Source: Melitaea cinxia (taxonomy: Eukaryota > Arthropoda > Insecta > Lepidoptera > Nymphalidae). From it: a stretch of DNA of 64,000 nt. This document shows positions 1-13,200 of the stretch, piece after piece. A model generated the notes under the pieces. The model did no database searches, had not been told where the DNA came from, and saw only the letters and a program-made list of their open reading frames with translations. How positions within the stretch are numbered: the first letter of the stretch is position 1; the number at the start of each line of letters is the position of its first letter. The stretch spans positions 11,697,289 through 11,761,288 of the forward strand of contig NC_059395.1 in NCBI RefSeq assembly GCF_905220565.1, given 5' to 3'. The position numbers were made by a program, and so were the translations under genes.

Positions 1-840
1 GTAGTCTAGAAGGGTTATTTGTTGTTAAAAATGTTTAGATAAAAATAAATAAAAAGTATTAATAAGTATAGAAACAAGTAATAAAAATAACCTTACCATA
101 ACTGCCAGTTGTGACCTTTCTTTTACATTAATTGTTAATGTGTTGGTATAAAAGATGAGCACAAGTGCCACTTATGCCTTTTTTATATTTGACGTACGCC
201 AATTCAATTAAATATACTAAAATTTAAAGGTGGCTTATACGTCATATCTCTCAATGCGCCCTTTTCCTGTACTAAAACTTAAATAATAGTGTAGTTGTGT
301 CCTTTAAGCTTATGCTATCTCTGTTAATTTTGCTACTAAAAATACACAAAAAATTAGGCAGATAGGCCTCTTTTTTCTGATTTCGAATATATATATAACT
401 TAATTTCGCAAAAAATGTTAGTTGTGCCCTTCTTAATTAAGACGGCAGCATAGTCACCTATACTTGACAAGGGCTTGCGAGTTCTGGGCGCCAACGACGT
501 TTATAGGCGACAAAAACCCGGACCACAAAAATATTAAATAAAATTATTAAAAAAATATTTCTAGTATTTTAATTCAACATTTCTGAAAATAGAATATCCC
601 TGCAACATTTGAGTATAAAAAAACAAGTCTTTTAGAGCTACACGTACTGAGAAACATTGAAATAAAAACATGCATTCTTATTCCACGTAAATGATATGTC
701 CAGAACGCTGAAGTCGTCTATAGTTGACCGCTAGGAATGTGACGCAAGATGTAAAAATCAATAATAAATAAATTAATATTTATAATATACACACATAAAG
801 TAAGTAACTTAATGCTTGTATTATAGATAACAGCCGACTG
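1..840. other. AT-rich intergenic DNA, no gene seen
   Basis: No open frame with a recognisable domain and no RNA gene was seen on either strand. The stretch is AT-rich with short A/T runs. It may contain old repeats that I cannot name. Confidence 0.4.
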
Positions 841-902
841 GTATAGCTACATATTTTTTTTGATTAACTTACATATAAATAATACATATAATAAATATAT
901 AT

Positions 903-985
903 TACACCCAGACTCGGGGTGGGAATCGAACCCACAACCCCCGGAGCAGAAAGCAGGGTCACTACACTGCGCCAACGGGCTAGTC
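903..985 (-). repeat. tRNA-derived SINE-like fragment
   Basis: Read on the minus strand, this carries a B-box-like GGTTCGATTCCCAC and an A-box-like GGCGCAGTGTAGTGACC, the layout of a tRNA-derived SINE head. Related pieces lie at 3008-3055, 21064-21145 and 22010-22068, all on the minus strand. The sequence between the boxes does not make a convincing functional tRNA. Confidence 0.5.
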
Positions 986-1332
986 CAAATGGTATAGATG
1001 TTTTTTAAGCTATTCAAAATTGAACTCAAACGTGTTATATTTTCTATAAATAATTTGATATTTGAATAAAACAAAAGGTAACACATAAATAGCAAATGAA
1101 TAAAAAAATCAAATCAACTAAAATCAATCAAATTGCCATGAACGATACTTTAGAACATGGAATGCGTCGCATCGATGATTTTAATAATATACAGTTACAA
1201 ATAAATTGTTTTGTTTTTCATTTTTTTTTATCTAAGGTTAATTACGATTTTCTTTCTCATTCTCAAAATCATCTGGCAGCATCAACATCATCTCTAATCC
1301 CCACTCTCATAAAAGCTTTTCTTCTGTGCCTA

Positions 1333-1672
1333 AGTTAGCCTTTAACGGTCACAGCTATGGATTGTGCCGGTTGCGGGTTCGATCCCCGCACATGACATAC
1401 ATTTGTATTGGCCATACAGGTGTTTGCCATGGTCTGGGTGTTTGTGTAGTCCTTGTGGGTTTCCCCACCGTGCCTCGGAGAGCACGTTAAGCCGGCGGTC
1501 CCGGTTGTTATCATGTACACCTGATAGCGATCGTTACTCATAGTAGGGAATATATCCGCCATGGGATCCGCCGGGTGCATTGGAGCAGCGTGGTGGATTA
1601 AGCTCTGATCCTTCTCCTACACGGGGAAGAGGCCTATGCCCAACAGTGGGATATTACAGGCTGAAGCGTATA
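1333..1672 (+). repeat. tRNA-derived SINE-like repeat, copy 1
   Basis: The repeat begins with a tRNA-like head (GGGTTCGATCCCCGC near 1375). A conserved body follows, and it ends with a tail reading 'GGGATATTACAGGCTGAAGCG'-like sequence near 1650-1668. Other full copies are at 27646-27990 (+), 30866-31203 (-), 41502-41845 (+) and 52262-52582 (-). Tail-only copies are at 25473-25565 and 40534-40647. The multicopy state and internal promoter boxes support a SINE. The small open frames inside it are not genes. Confidence 0.65.
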
Positions 1673-1734
1673 AGCGTAAACAGCTACTGAAAGAACCAGA
1701 CTTATAACCCTGTTGGTTGTTAAAATATTCTTGT

Positions 1735-2225
1735 TTGAATTTGCGCGGTGTCACGGTGATACCGCCTCGGCAGTTAAAGATTAATTTCGAGGTAGTTCCT
1801 ACTACTAGTATGCCGTGTGGTGTCGGACGAGTAGAATAGCACCACTCCCTTTCTTCCCATGGGGGTCGTAAAAGGCGACCGAGGGATGAACCTGGCTCAA
1901 AATCATCAGGGTCCTGGAGTAGGAAAACTTCATTTGAAACCCGGAATGAGGTCTCCGTCAAGCATTCGTGGCATAGCTCTAAAACGCAAAAGACTCCTGC
2001 AGCCGAGCTGGCTCCACATGTCCACATCGACTCGTCGTTCCTGTGTGCCTAGCCAGTGAGTTAAAGAGGGTGGCGCAGAGCTTAGGCAACTCTGCGTTTT
2101 CCTGAAGAGTGTCCTAGGTGATAGTGTCTGTCTGACACTGTCTAAATCGTCTGCAATAGACGGACTAAGGCCAAGCTCCAAATTTTTCGTACGATATTTC
2201 CTGCTGTGTACTACCTCAGTTACAT
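1735..2225. repeat. Repeat-derived block, probably LINE 5' or 3' flank
   Basis: This GC-richer block sits in AT-rich DNA and ends in a CCTGCTGTG...CTACCTCAGTTAC tail. The same tail ends the repeats at 21700-21950 and 46905-47160. The overlapping open frames on both strands have no recognisable domain and look like chance frames in a repeat. Confidence 0.4.
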
Positions 2226-3163
2226 AACAACATGCCAATACTGCAGGAGCGCCGAGTGGCAACATTTCGTTTGACGAAAATTCGGAACTTAAAATTATTG
2301 TTTTCTAAACTGAAGTTGTTTTTCGGGAGTTTTTTTTCTTTGTCGGGAGTCGGGAAGGTATACAAAACTCTGGAGAATCCCGCCAAATTCCGACCATCAG
2401 GTAACCCTAGGTAGTATTGTGCGCGTATTACTTTTGTTTAGCAACCAGGTCCAGCTGGTTTCCTAGGAAACGTCGGGCGTCTAAAAAACTTATTAAACCG
2501 CGATAAAATCCAAAAGGGTTGTTTCAATAAAAAGTTATTTGTTTTTCATTTTCTTTGACAATAAAAAAATCGAGTAAAATACCTTTTAAGAAACGTCATG
2601 AAGTAGGCATGTTTTTTAAACTATGGGCTACCTAGGTCCCCTACGTTTTTTTATACCACAGGTGCTCAAACTTTATCATAAAAAATTCGAATACACTATT
2701 TTTCATTTTTAAGTATTAAAAAAAAAAAGAAACAGTTGTGGCTACAAATATTTTGTAATGCGCGTTAGCAAAGCCGATTATCCACGGTTATTTCCAGAGA
2801 AAATCAATTCGTTATTATTGAATTTGCAGCCGTAGTGCCCAAAAGTTTGAACAAAGATATCGAATTTCGTACTTAAATTTTTTTAAAATAAACCCTAGAC
2901 CGTTGCAGATAGATTAATTTTTTATTTTTTTCTGGATTGGCCCTATCCTCCACAGGCACCTGCGGTGTTATCCATTGATTACCGGATACCTCATATATTA
3001 CAACAGGACTCAAGTGGGAATCGAACTCACAACCTCCGAAGTAGAAAGCAAAACATATTTATTTTATACAACTAGGTATATATATATATAAGTAACAACA
3101 AACATTTTCAAAATAATTATAATAATTATATTAATTTCAACTAATTCCATTGTATCACAGATA
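2226..3163. other. Intergenic DNA downstream of the BCS1L-like gene
   Basis: No gene was seen. A partial tRNA-like SINE head (minus) lies at 3008-3055. The region holds the 3' flank of the minus-strand BCS1L-like gene, with short AT runs near 3064-3130. Confidence 0.4.
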
Positions 3164-6100
3164 TTATCCAAGTGTCCATATTGCTTCAATGTTGGAAAGT
3201 ACTTCAGTATGTGTCGAATGTTTGTGAAACATAAAGTAACCTTGTATTTGCGCCGGACTAACATTCTTTTGCTTTTCCATTACCCTGAGAAAGAAAAATT
3301 ATATAAAGTAGTAAGTAGTAAAGTAAAGAATTTATTAACTTGAAATTTTGTTTACCACATTATATCTGCTGCGGGGTTGTTGCGGATGCGAAAATATTCA
3401 CATCTGCGGGTGCAGATACGGATGCGGATGTTAGGGTTTTTCAAAATATTTTGATTTTATGCTCATAATTAATAACATTTGAATTATGTTTTCTTTAATC
3501 ATCGCTTCAGCCTGTATTATCCCACTGCCGAGCATAGGCCGTGTGGCAACCGGCATAAAATAGTGCCACCCCATCTCATCTCGTGGGTATCGTACTATCG
3601 ATACAGGGGAAACCACTAGAGGGTGGGCAGCAGCGCCTTCTAAACACATAGTCACAACTGCGAACGCCAGCCCACTTGGCAAGCGTGGCGATTACGCCAA
3701 ATCCCCAAATGACAGACACGACTAACAATTGTCTCCTAGTCCCCGTTGGCCCCGCTAGTCCTGGCTACGGTGGCGGCCAAAGTAACTGCGCGATAGGGGG
3801 CTATAATCTCTGGCAGAAGTCAGGTCACCACACCAAACAACGACACTTGGCACTGGCAACATATAATGCTAGGACGTTGCGGACCGACGTGAAGCTCATT
3901 GAGCTGGAAGAAGTTCTCAGTAGGTTAAGCTGGGATATTATAGGGCTATCTGAAGTCCGAAGAGAAGGAGAAGAGTCGATGACCCTCAATTCTGACAATT
4001 TGCTGTACTACCGGGAGGGCGATCAACAGTCCCAAGGTTGTCGTTGTCCACAAGTCTCTCGTCAACAGCATGGACGTCATCAGGAGCGTGTCCAGCAGGG
4101 TGGCGTACCTTATACTCAGAATATCCAAGCGATATTGGCTGAAGGTCATACAGGTTTAGGCACCGACCTCGGCACATCCAGATGAAGTGGAAGCTATGTA
4201 TGAGGAAATCTCTAAAGCCATACATAGCTCTAAATGCCACTACACTGTTGTGATGGTAGACTTCAACGCAAAGCTGGGCAGAAGATGCGGTGATGATTTG
4301 AGTGTGAAGCAATTTGGATACGGGCAACGGAACTCCCGGGGCCGGCTGCTGGCTGACGTCATGGAGAAGGAGGGACTCTTTATGATGAACTCCTTCTTCA
4401 GGAAGCCGGAATGGCGCAATGGACCTGGTTTATTCCCGACAGCACCGTCAGGAACGAGATAGACTTTATCATGTTGATAGACAAGCACATATTTAATGAT
4501 GTCTCAGTGATGAATGCTGTGAAAACAGGAAGCGATCACCGACTTGTCCGAGGCACATTGAATATCGATGTCAAGCTTGAGAGAGGTCGGCTGAGACCGG
4601 TAGACCGGTCTCCAACCTGTGCTTCATTACATTACAGCCTATACAGTCCACTGCTGGACATAGGCCTCCACAAGTTCACGTTAAAAATAACGTGAACTCA
4701 TGTGTTTTGCCCATAGTCACCACGCTGGGCAGGCGGGTTGGTGACCGCAGGGCTGGCTTTGTCGCACCGAAGACGCTGCTGCCCGTCTTCGGCCTGTGTA
4801 TTTCAAAGCCAGCAGTTGGATGGTTATCCCGCCATCGGTCGGCTTCTTAAGTTCCAAGGTGGTTGTGGAACCTTGTTATCCCTTAGTCGCCTGTGCTTGC
4901 TCAGATTTAAAACCACGAGGGCTTTCAACTCGAACTCCAAAATCGCTTTGAAAGGTTGGCCGACTACGTAGATGTGGAGGAGCTCAACGACGGGCTGGTG
5001 GAAATTGTCCGCGCGGTGGGGTTTAAGTTCTTCAAGACTTGCCGTCAAAAAACAAAGAAGCTCTCCGACCACACACTTCGACTCATGGCGGAAAGGCATG
5101 GACATGCGGCTACAGTCCTTGGCGGATGCTACTCGTTACCGGCAGTTGAATATACAGATCTCCAAGTCCTTGACAAGCGACCTCCTACTCGGCTATATAC
5201 GTTTTGTATTGAAGAGGCCATAGAGCGGAACAAAGGCTCGAAAGTGTTCGTGGAGTGGTATGTTTCATTTGCGAGAAATTATTAATTAATATTTTTTTAC
5301 ATCCTACTATAGTTCACCAACTACTTTTTGCTGGTGACGACACTTTTATTCACTTTTTACTTAACATTTGCGTAAAAATATTCATTAAAACATAAATAAT
5401 CTATCGACAGATCGTTGTAGCGCCCTCTTTTCTCCGGCCACGATGGAAGTATAGGTTATTAGAACGTCTCAGTTAAAATATATTCAAATCAATACATTTA
5501 TTCATATACTAATGTAATTGAGTCCATAAAGTAAAGTAATACATACTTATTTGCAAACGTTCTGGCGTATTCGGCATCCTTATAGAATCTTAAGAACATT
5601 AACTCAACTTGTTCGCGATCACAGTATCCAACAAACTCTTTCATGTCTACACGACCTGGGCGGATTAAAGCTGGATCTAATCTAAAAATAAAACACTTTG
5701 TTGCTAGCGAAACAAAAAATCTTCTATCTGTTCCACTAGGTATAATTATAACTTTTATTTTCTACCATTATTAAGAACAATTGAACTAAGTAAATATTTG
5801 ATGAATTCTTATAATTTATTGGAGTATACTTGGATAATCTTGCTCAAACTCTTGAATTACCGACAAAGAAAATCTAATATCTCTAAATTATAGGATCGCA
5901 GCCAAATAGCACTGCTTTCGAGTAGTGTTGTGTTCCTGTGAGTAAGGTAGTCCTAGCATCTGAGGATTGTGTGGTATCAGTCGGGGGTAAGGTCAACAAC
6001 GAACTTGTTATGCTCCTGGTATTGCAGGTGGATTGTAAGCTTGTTTACTGCTATAGTGGTATAAATAATTCTAATTTTAAAATTTTACTATTAAAATACA

Positions 6101-9100
6101 GCAACAACAGACAGCGACATACATATAAAATGCATACATACCTTTCTAAATAGTTCGTAGTCATAAACACTATCCTCGCTTCAGTAGAGGCGACGCCATC
6201 CAAGCAGTTCAATAGTCCACTAAATGTTACACGATTGAGACCCTCATACGCAGCCTTCTGTGATGGCGTGTCTTCTCGGGACACAAACGCAGCGTCAATA
6301 TCTTCAAGTAATATTATTGACTGCTGAGGAGCTACACTGAAAAATTAGCTTTTATATTGATATCTTTGCTTATAAACGACACATCGTGACACGACAACGC
6401 TGATTGATTTATTATCTTCGAGGCCAGGTAGCTAAAGGTATAAATTTGACTTTTTGAAATGTAATATGAAAACACACCCAATAGGTTAAAATATTTAGAA
6501 AGTTTACTGACAATTTCTAATAGGAATCGGAAAACTATACTATAGCAACAAGAAAGATACAGTAGAATTTTGATTAAGAATAAGATAAGCTTTGGTTCTT
6601 TTTAAATTTTTAATAGAACCTATTAAGTGGCGATAAAAGTTTTCACTTCCTTATTACAAAGAAACAATTTTTTCGGATTTTATCGCGGTTTATTATCTTT
6701 TTTAGATGCCCAACGTTTCGGATACTTTACAGCAACCATGGTCACGGAAGGATCTCGATAAAATCCGAAAAAGTTGTTTCATTATAATGAGTGAAATTCG
6801 CTTACACATAAGAAAACAATTTATATGTCCTTTAAAAAATCATGTTTTTTTTTTTTTTTTGGAATCATACATTCGAAATAATCTTAGTATAAATAAATAA
6901 ACCTTAATCAGGAGGAATGGTAGTGCATAATATACAAAATTTAATAGTTATAAAAAGTCATATAATACCTCAGAAGATGATTTAGCCTATCATCTGTAAG
7001 GCCTCTTTCAGATAAGTTTAGTACACAAATATTATATTCTAGCTCTCCTGCTAAAGCCATTATAAATGAAGATTTTCCACATCCCGGTGGTCCATATAGC
7101 AAATAGCCTAAAATAAAGGAATTAAGAGATTAATTGCATATTTCAATAATTAATTATAGCCTATTATTTATCTAAAGCTACTAAGTTGCTGTAAAAAATT
7201 TTTTCTAATATAATTCTTATTGTCTGTCATTTCTCTTTCTGATATACTAAGTTTTGTGAATCATGTATGTGTGTTATTTTTATCGTGTAAACTGGCGGGT
7301 GTATAGACATCATTTTAAGAAAAGTTATTTTTTTGTAATTATTATCTTGTATATATTTTATTATATATACTTATAAATATATCTCAAACTCTCGAATTCC
7401 AACTTCAGGACGTTCCCAAAAACTTGAATATTAATTCATATTAATGCACAAAGTATTCCTGCGCACTATCTCGATATGTTGTCCTCTTTTCAAAACAAAA
7501 ATATTCATGCGATCATGGTGAGTGAATCTTGGCTTAAGCCTTGTTTGTTATCAACTTCCTTTTCCCATTTAATCCATAATGATCGCATTGGCCATCCAGG
7601 GAGTGGTGTTGCCATCTACCTTCACACGCATATTCCCTACACCATTATCAGTAAATCCGTATCCCACGATGGGCATGGTCCAGATCACCTCTTCCTAGAA
7701 ATTATTATATCTAATACCAAACTCATTTTAGGTGTATATTATAGCCCATCACTTGCTGTTGACTATTTTGCTTCTTTAGAATCTCTTAGAAGTATACTCA
7801 CTTCAATACAGTCACACGCTGGTGATGGGTGATTTTAACACTTGCCTCCTTAAACAAGATAACAGAGCCTCACGTCTTGGTTCTATTGTAAATTCTGCAA
7901 ATTTGCATATCCTGCCTGTGAAGCCCACCCATTCCTTTCCTAAATGTTCTCCTTCTCTGCTTGACCCCATTCTTTTCTCTTCCTTAGACCATGTTTGGTA
8001 AGCATGGGCAATGTCCAGCTGATGCATTTTCTTACCATGATCTCATACATATATATCTCTAATAAAATTAGACCACCAAAAGCTAAGTCAAGAATTCTTC
8101 TGCAGCGCAGTTTTGGGGGGATGGATTTGAATTGTTTACGTGACGATGCTACGTCTACGGTGGATGAAAAATTAAATATTTTTAATTCCTTACTAATCCA
8201 GTTGCCGTCGTACGTGCCCCTGAAAAACCAGTACGTATCAAACATCTTCCCGCTCTATGGCTCACGCCTGAAATAATACCATTGCAGGACCTAAAAAACA
8301 AGGCTAAAGCTCGATTTAAATATGATCTTAGTTCGTCAAATAAAGAGAAATACAGAAAGTTTCGGCTCGCTGCAACAAGGCATGTAGGGATGCACATCGA
8401 CGCCATATTCACAAATCTGTATTAGAGGAATCAGACTCTGCAACTGACTCTGTAAATTCCCTAAGTCGCTTCGAGTTGGCAAAACCAAACATCAATTAAC
8501 TTCAAATTCACTTGATCTCTATAGACCATACAACTAAGTCCAACACAGCTCGTCACCTTTCTGCTCTTACAGCTTCTTCGACTTCTCCTCATTTTACTTT
8601 CTCTCAATTATCTGATTGTGATGTTAAGAAGAGCATATTGGCCGTTAGCAACTCAAACGTCAAATGCAGTAGGGCCCGATTATATTAGCCGTAATATGAT
8701 CATCCCTATCATAGATTTTATTCTGCCCACCATAACACATATTTTCAACGAATCCTTTACCTCCAGTACTTTTCCTACCTCTTGAAAAGACGCTCAAATT
8801 ATTCCTATACCGAAAAAACCTAACTCTACAGCGTTTTCTGACCTCCGTCGTATTGCGATAATTTCTTTTTTGTCTAAAGTTCTTGAACGTCTTGTCCACG
8901 AACAACTATCATTGTTTCTTTCCTCAAATAATCTCCTAAACCATACCAGTCCGGTTTCCGTAAAGGTACATAGTACGGCTACGGCTCTCGTGAAAATCTC
9001 CGACGACATTAGACTTGCAATGGATAGTCAAAATCTTACGGTGACGCTGCTTCACTTTAGCAACGCGTTTAGTACAGTAGGTTTTGATTTATTGCTAGCT

Positions 9101-10245
9101 GTCCATCAGTAATTGATTGGTTTCATACTTACTTGTACGGGCATCGGCAGCGGTTGCGTGTTCAGGATTCATATTGACAACAATACATGACTGGTCAATC
9201 GTAAAAGCTGGCGTGACGCATCGTCGTGGCGTGTCATAAATTCAATATGCCTCCAAATATCTTCTCTCTACTACTTGTATGCAGATGATCTTCAAATTTA
9301 CTGCCATTCTAAATTGAGTGATCTGCCTGTCTGTATAAATAAGATAAATAATATCCGGTAACAATCTGCTCCAAAATCTGAGCAGGTTCGTCTTCACATA
9401 ACTCCAAAAATTGTTTTGACGCATCGACGCGTTGCGAAGCAGCGTAAGCATTCTCGGTACCCATCTTGCAGTGACTTTTGTCATACCCAGGTGGTCATGT
9501 AGGATTCGCAAAATTGTAGTATCTGATACTCCAACTAATGCAAATAACTGTTTCTTCAAACGGGTGTCCTCCAGTACAATTTTTTCCACTTTTTCGATGA
9601 TATCTAATGTGGTGACCTCAACTGGCCTTTCCGAGCGGGGGTCGTCTTCAATCGACTCCCGACCATGTTTAAAAAGATCATGCCATTTGTAAATCCTTGA
9701 TTTACTAGGGCACTGTTCCCCATAAACGGTTTCCATTTTATTCAAAATGGTCTGAGCGCTCTTTCCTTGCTTGGTAAGGAATTTTATCACAGCACGGTGT
9801 TCAATTTTCTCCATACTTTTAGTTTTCTTCCGGATTTACTTGTTTAGCAGGCGAGTGTTCGTAAGCGAATAACGCAATGGGGCTGAAACTCAGTTTATAT
9901 ACTAATGATGAGTCCCCAATTAGTATGACACTAAGCGAGCTACCCTATCCCCACTCCATCCCCTCCATTCCACGAACTTTTGGACCTCCCCTCGTATATA
10001 TAAACACGAAAGGTCACTCAGTTATCACGAAATCTCCGAAACTATAACACCTACAAACTTGAAATTTCGCAAGTAGGCTCCTTATAGGACGTAGACATCT
10101 CCTAAAAATGGATTTTACGAAACTCGACCCTCAAGGGGGTAAAACGGGGGTTGGAAGTTTGTATGAAGTCCTATGTTTTTGAAGTAAGATATTTGAAATT
10201 TAAAATGTATAGATGGTGAGAAGGTGTCCAAATAATGCATCGTAA

Positions 10246-10289
<44 letters not shown>

Positions 10290-13200
10290 CTATATATATA
10301 ATCTATATATATATATATATAAAAGAGAAAGGTCACTGACTCACTCATCACGACAACTCAAAAACCGCTGGATGGTCCATCGATCCAGGGTGGACAAAGA
10401 TGAAATTTGGCACAGAGGTAGATTATAGTTAGTAGACGTCTACTAACTAGGTTGATCAACATATATCCGCTTACTAAATATGAATGTAAAAAAGCTATAG
10501 TAAAATGGCTTAAAGATCTAGACTACAATGAGACTGAGAAGTTGTTACTGGTCCTCAGCTAATACTAAGCACTCTAACACGCGTATACACATATTATGTT
10601 CTTTGCCACACATACATGTACATATACTAAGACCTACATACATTAACACATTTACTACATACACTTACACATTCATGCATTAAAAAATACATACACTAAC
10701 CCATACATACACCATGACACTAAAGTGTGAGTATATTTAATAATTTTATTGATCAAATTCGGTCCGGATGTGGAGGGACTGGCAATCTGTAATACAGGTC
10801 TCCTAGTACAGTCGCCAGTCTCTCACACAGATTGTGTTTCGTTATGTTGAAATTTGTATTTTGTTTTGTATGAGAGAAAATAAAATAAATATTTATTTAT
10901 TATTATTTATTACTAAGAACGGATTTTGCGATATTCCACGGCTAAGGGGGTTTAATTGGGGTTGATAGTTTGTATGAAACATATAAGTTCACCTGATAGG
11001 TTATTTATACTGCAGCCTGAAAATAAAACTAAAAATGAGGTTTTATAAAAATAACTATTAAATTATATTAAATTGTGCCTTTTAAAAAGTTACTCAGTGT
11101 GATAAGTATTTCAAGTGACTGAAATAAAAAAAATAATTTGCATTAAACATCTTAATAGTAATGCATATCTTCATAACCACACGGACGTAGTCGCGGGCAA
11201 CAGTTCGTGTATTATAACACAAAGTCCCCAAAAGTGTATGTGATTGATTCCCTCAAAATGTACTGAACGGATTTTCATGCTGTTTCACCAATGGAGAGAG
11301 GGCTTCAAGAGGATGGTTTATGGAACGGCTAAGCCGATTTTGATGAGAGTTTCACTGGAAGTTTGCCGGGAAATAATAACTAATAAATAATAAAACTATG
11401 AATTTTTTTAAGAGGTAATCTAATAAATTACCTCTTAAAAAAAATTCATTTTCCACGTTCAAATTGTTAGGCAGAAAATATGGGCCAATGAGTTTGTTTG
11501 GGGTCACACGAAGAGTATAGTGTATGATGTGTCACCTGTTCCAAATATTAAAATATTGCAGCATTATTAATACTGCTGAACAAATCAGGCAAACTTTACG
11601 AACTAGTGTCGTAAGACGTTAAGAAAAATAATGCGTTTTGTATTCGTAATGAAGGGTCCCACATTGGAAATGAATTGAAATAACATAATGTAATCATGCA
11701 TTAATCATGCATGTCTTCTTCTTCGTCGTTTCCTCACTGCTGAGGATCGTGACCAAATAATTATGATCTTCCACTGAACATGGTCGTGTAAACAAAGATA
11801 GTTAAAAAATTATAATATTGATTTTTATTTACTCTACTTTGCTTGAAATTTATTGATTTTGAGACTTTAGTTTTGAGTTTGACTATGGTTATTGTAGCTC
11901 GTTGGATAGCTTCAGAAGTGTAGATATTTTTAAAATAATACGCAGATACCCGTTCATAGATTTTTTTTCAGTACGTCATAAGTTTGTAAAACAAAGACAT
12001 TAATTATTTTCCTCTTTTTAACTTTGGTGAGTCAAGGGTTAAAAATTCAATAAGTTATCGTTGTTTGTTGTTATTTATTATTATTTAGAATATTATTTAT
12101 CATTCTATGACAATTTTACGAATATTCGTCAATTAATTTCTTTTGAATGCCCTTTAAAGTGATAAATTCGGGGATTTTTCACCAACAATAATAAAATTTA
12201 AAAAATCTAAAATAGGTGAACATGGATTTTTCAAAGTATTTTTTTTTGTGATTGCCCATACCCCTCCTGACGACCCTTTCAAGGGATCGTGACATATTAC
12301 AAGTAACCCTGTATATTTATTATGTATTTAGATATGTATGTATTTTATATATGCAAGTATTATGTATGTTTATTATTATATATTATCTAATTGTACTTTA
12401 TTCAAATATTCTAATTTGCACACCAATTAGTTGTTCACTTCCTAACTGCAGTTTCTATTTCGTGTCATATATCCAAAGGTTGTCTAGATGAGATCGGTCT
12501 TTCAGCGATAAAACCGCCTTTGTACATCTTTCATTTTATGTTTTTTTGTTGTTTCTTTTAATGGTGTACAATAAAGAGTATTTTTATAAAAATAGTTTTA
12601 TTACCTCGTCTATAAGGAATTCCTCTATCTGTATACCAATGAGGATTGTCTATAAAATCTAAACAGTCCTTTAGAATTTTGTCAGCGAGACCAGCTCGCA
12701 GTACTACGCTTTTTAAAGGTCTTCTTCGTCGGGGATGTCCAAATTGTCGCCAATCAGAACCCATCGCTGTGTACATTATCGTCATACCTTCGTTTTGCTT
12801 TAGTGCCATATTTCTTGCTAAAATTTATATGGATAATAAAGATGGGGGATAATTTATATGGATATACTCAATATAAAGATTAACTACATTACTAAGACAA
12901 TTAAAACAGTTTTAAACATCATTAATTCAGTTCATAACAGATGGTAAATATCTAATATTGATAACTTTGTCTAGCCATACCTTCTTCAAGAATATTATAG
13001 TAAATCTGTTTGTTCCTTCCAAAAGCAGTGAGAGTGACAGTTTCCCAAGGAATTCCCATATGAAGATCTAAAGTTTGCTGTTCTCTTGTACGATCCACTT
13101 TTATCCATGTATTTCCATATCTGTTAGCATTATTACAATAATAAGTATATATAAATATTTCTACATATATACATTAAAGTTATTAAAGTACTATCAATTT

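Noticed and set aside
1096..1338. 80-codon plus-strand frame
   Set aside because: Low-complexity AT-rich frame with no domain. Its end lies at a SINE boundary.
1335..2265. Several minus-strand frames of 81-136 codons
   Set aside because: They lie wholly inside a SINE and a repeat block and recur with other SINE copies.
9432..9692. 86-codon plus-strand frame
   Set aside because: It is the reverse shadow of the mariner transposase on the minus strand.
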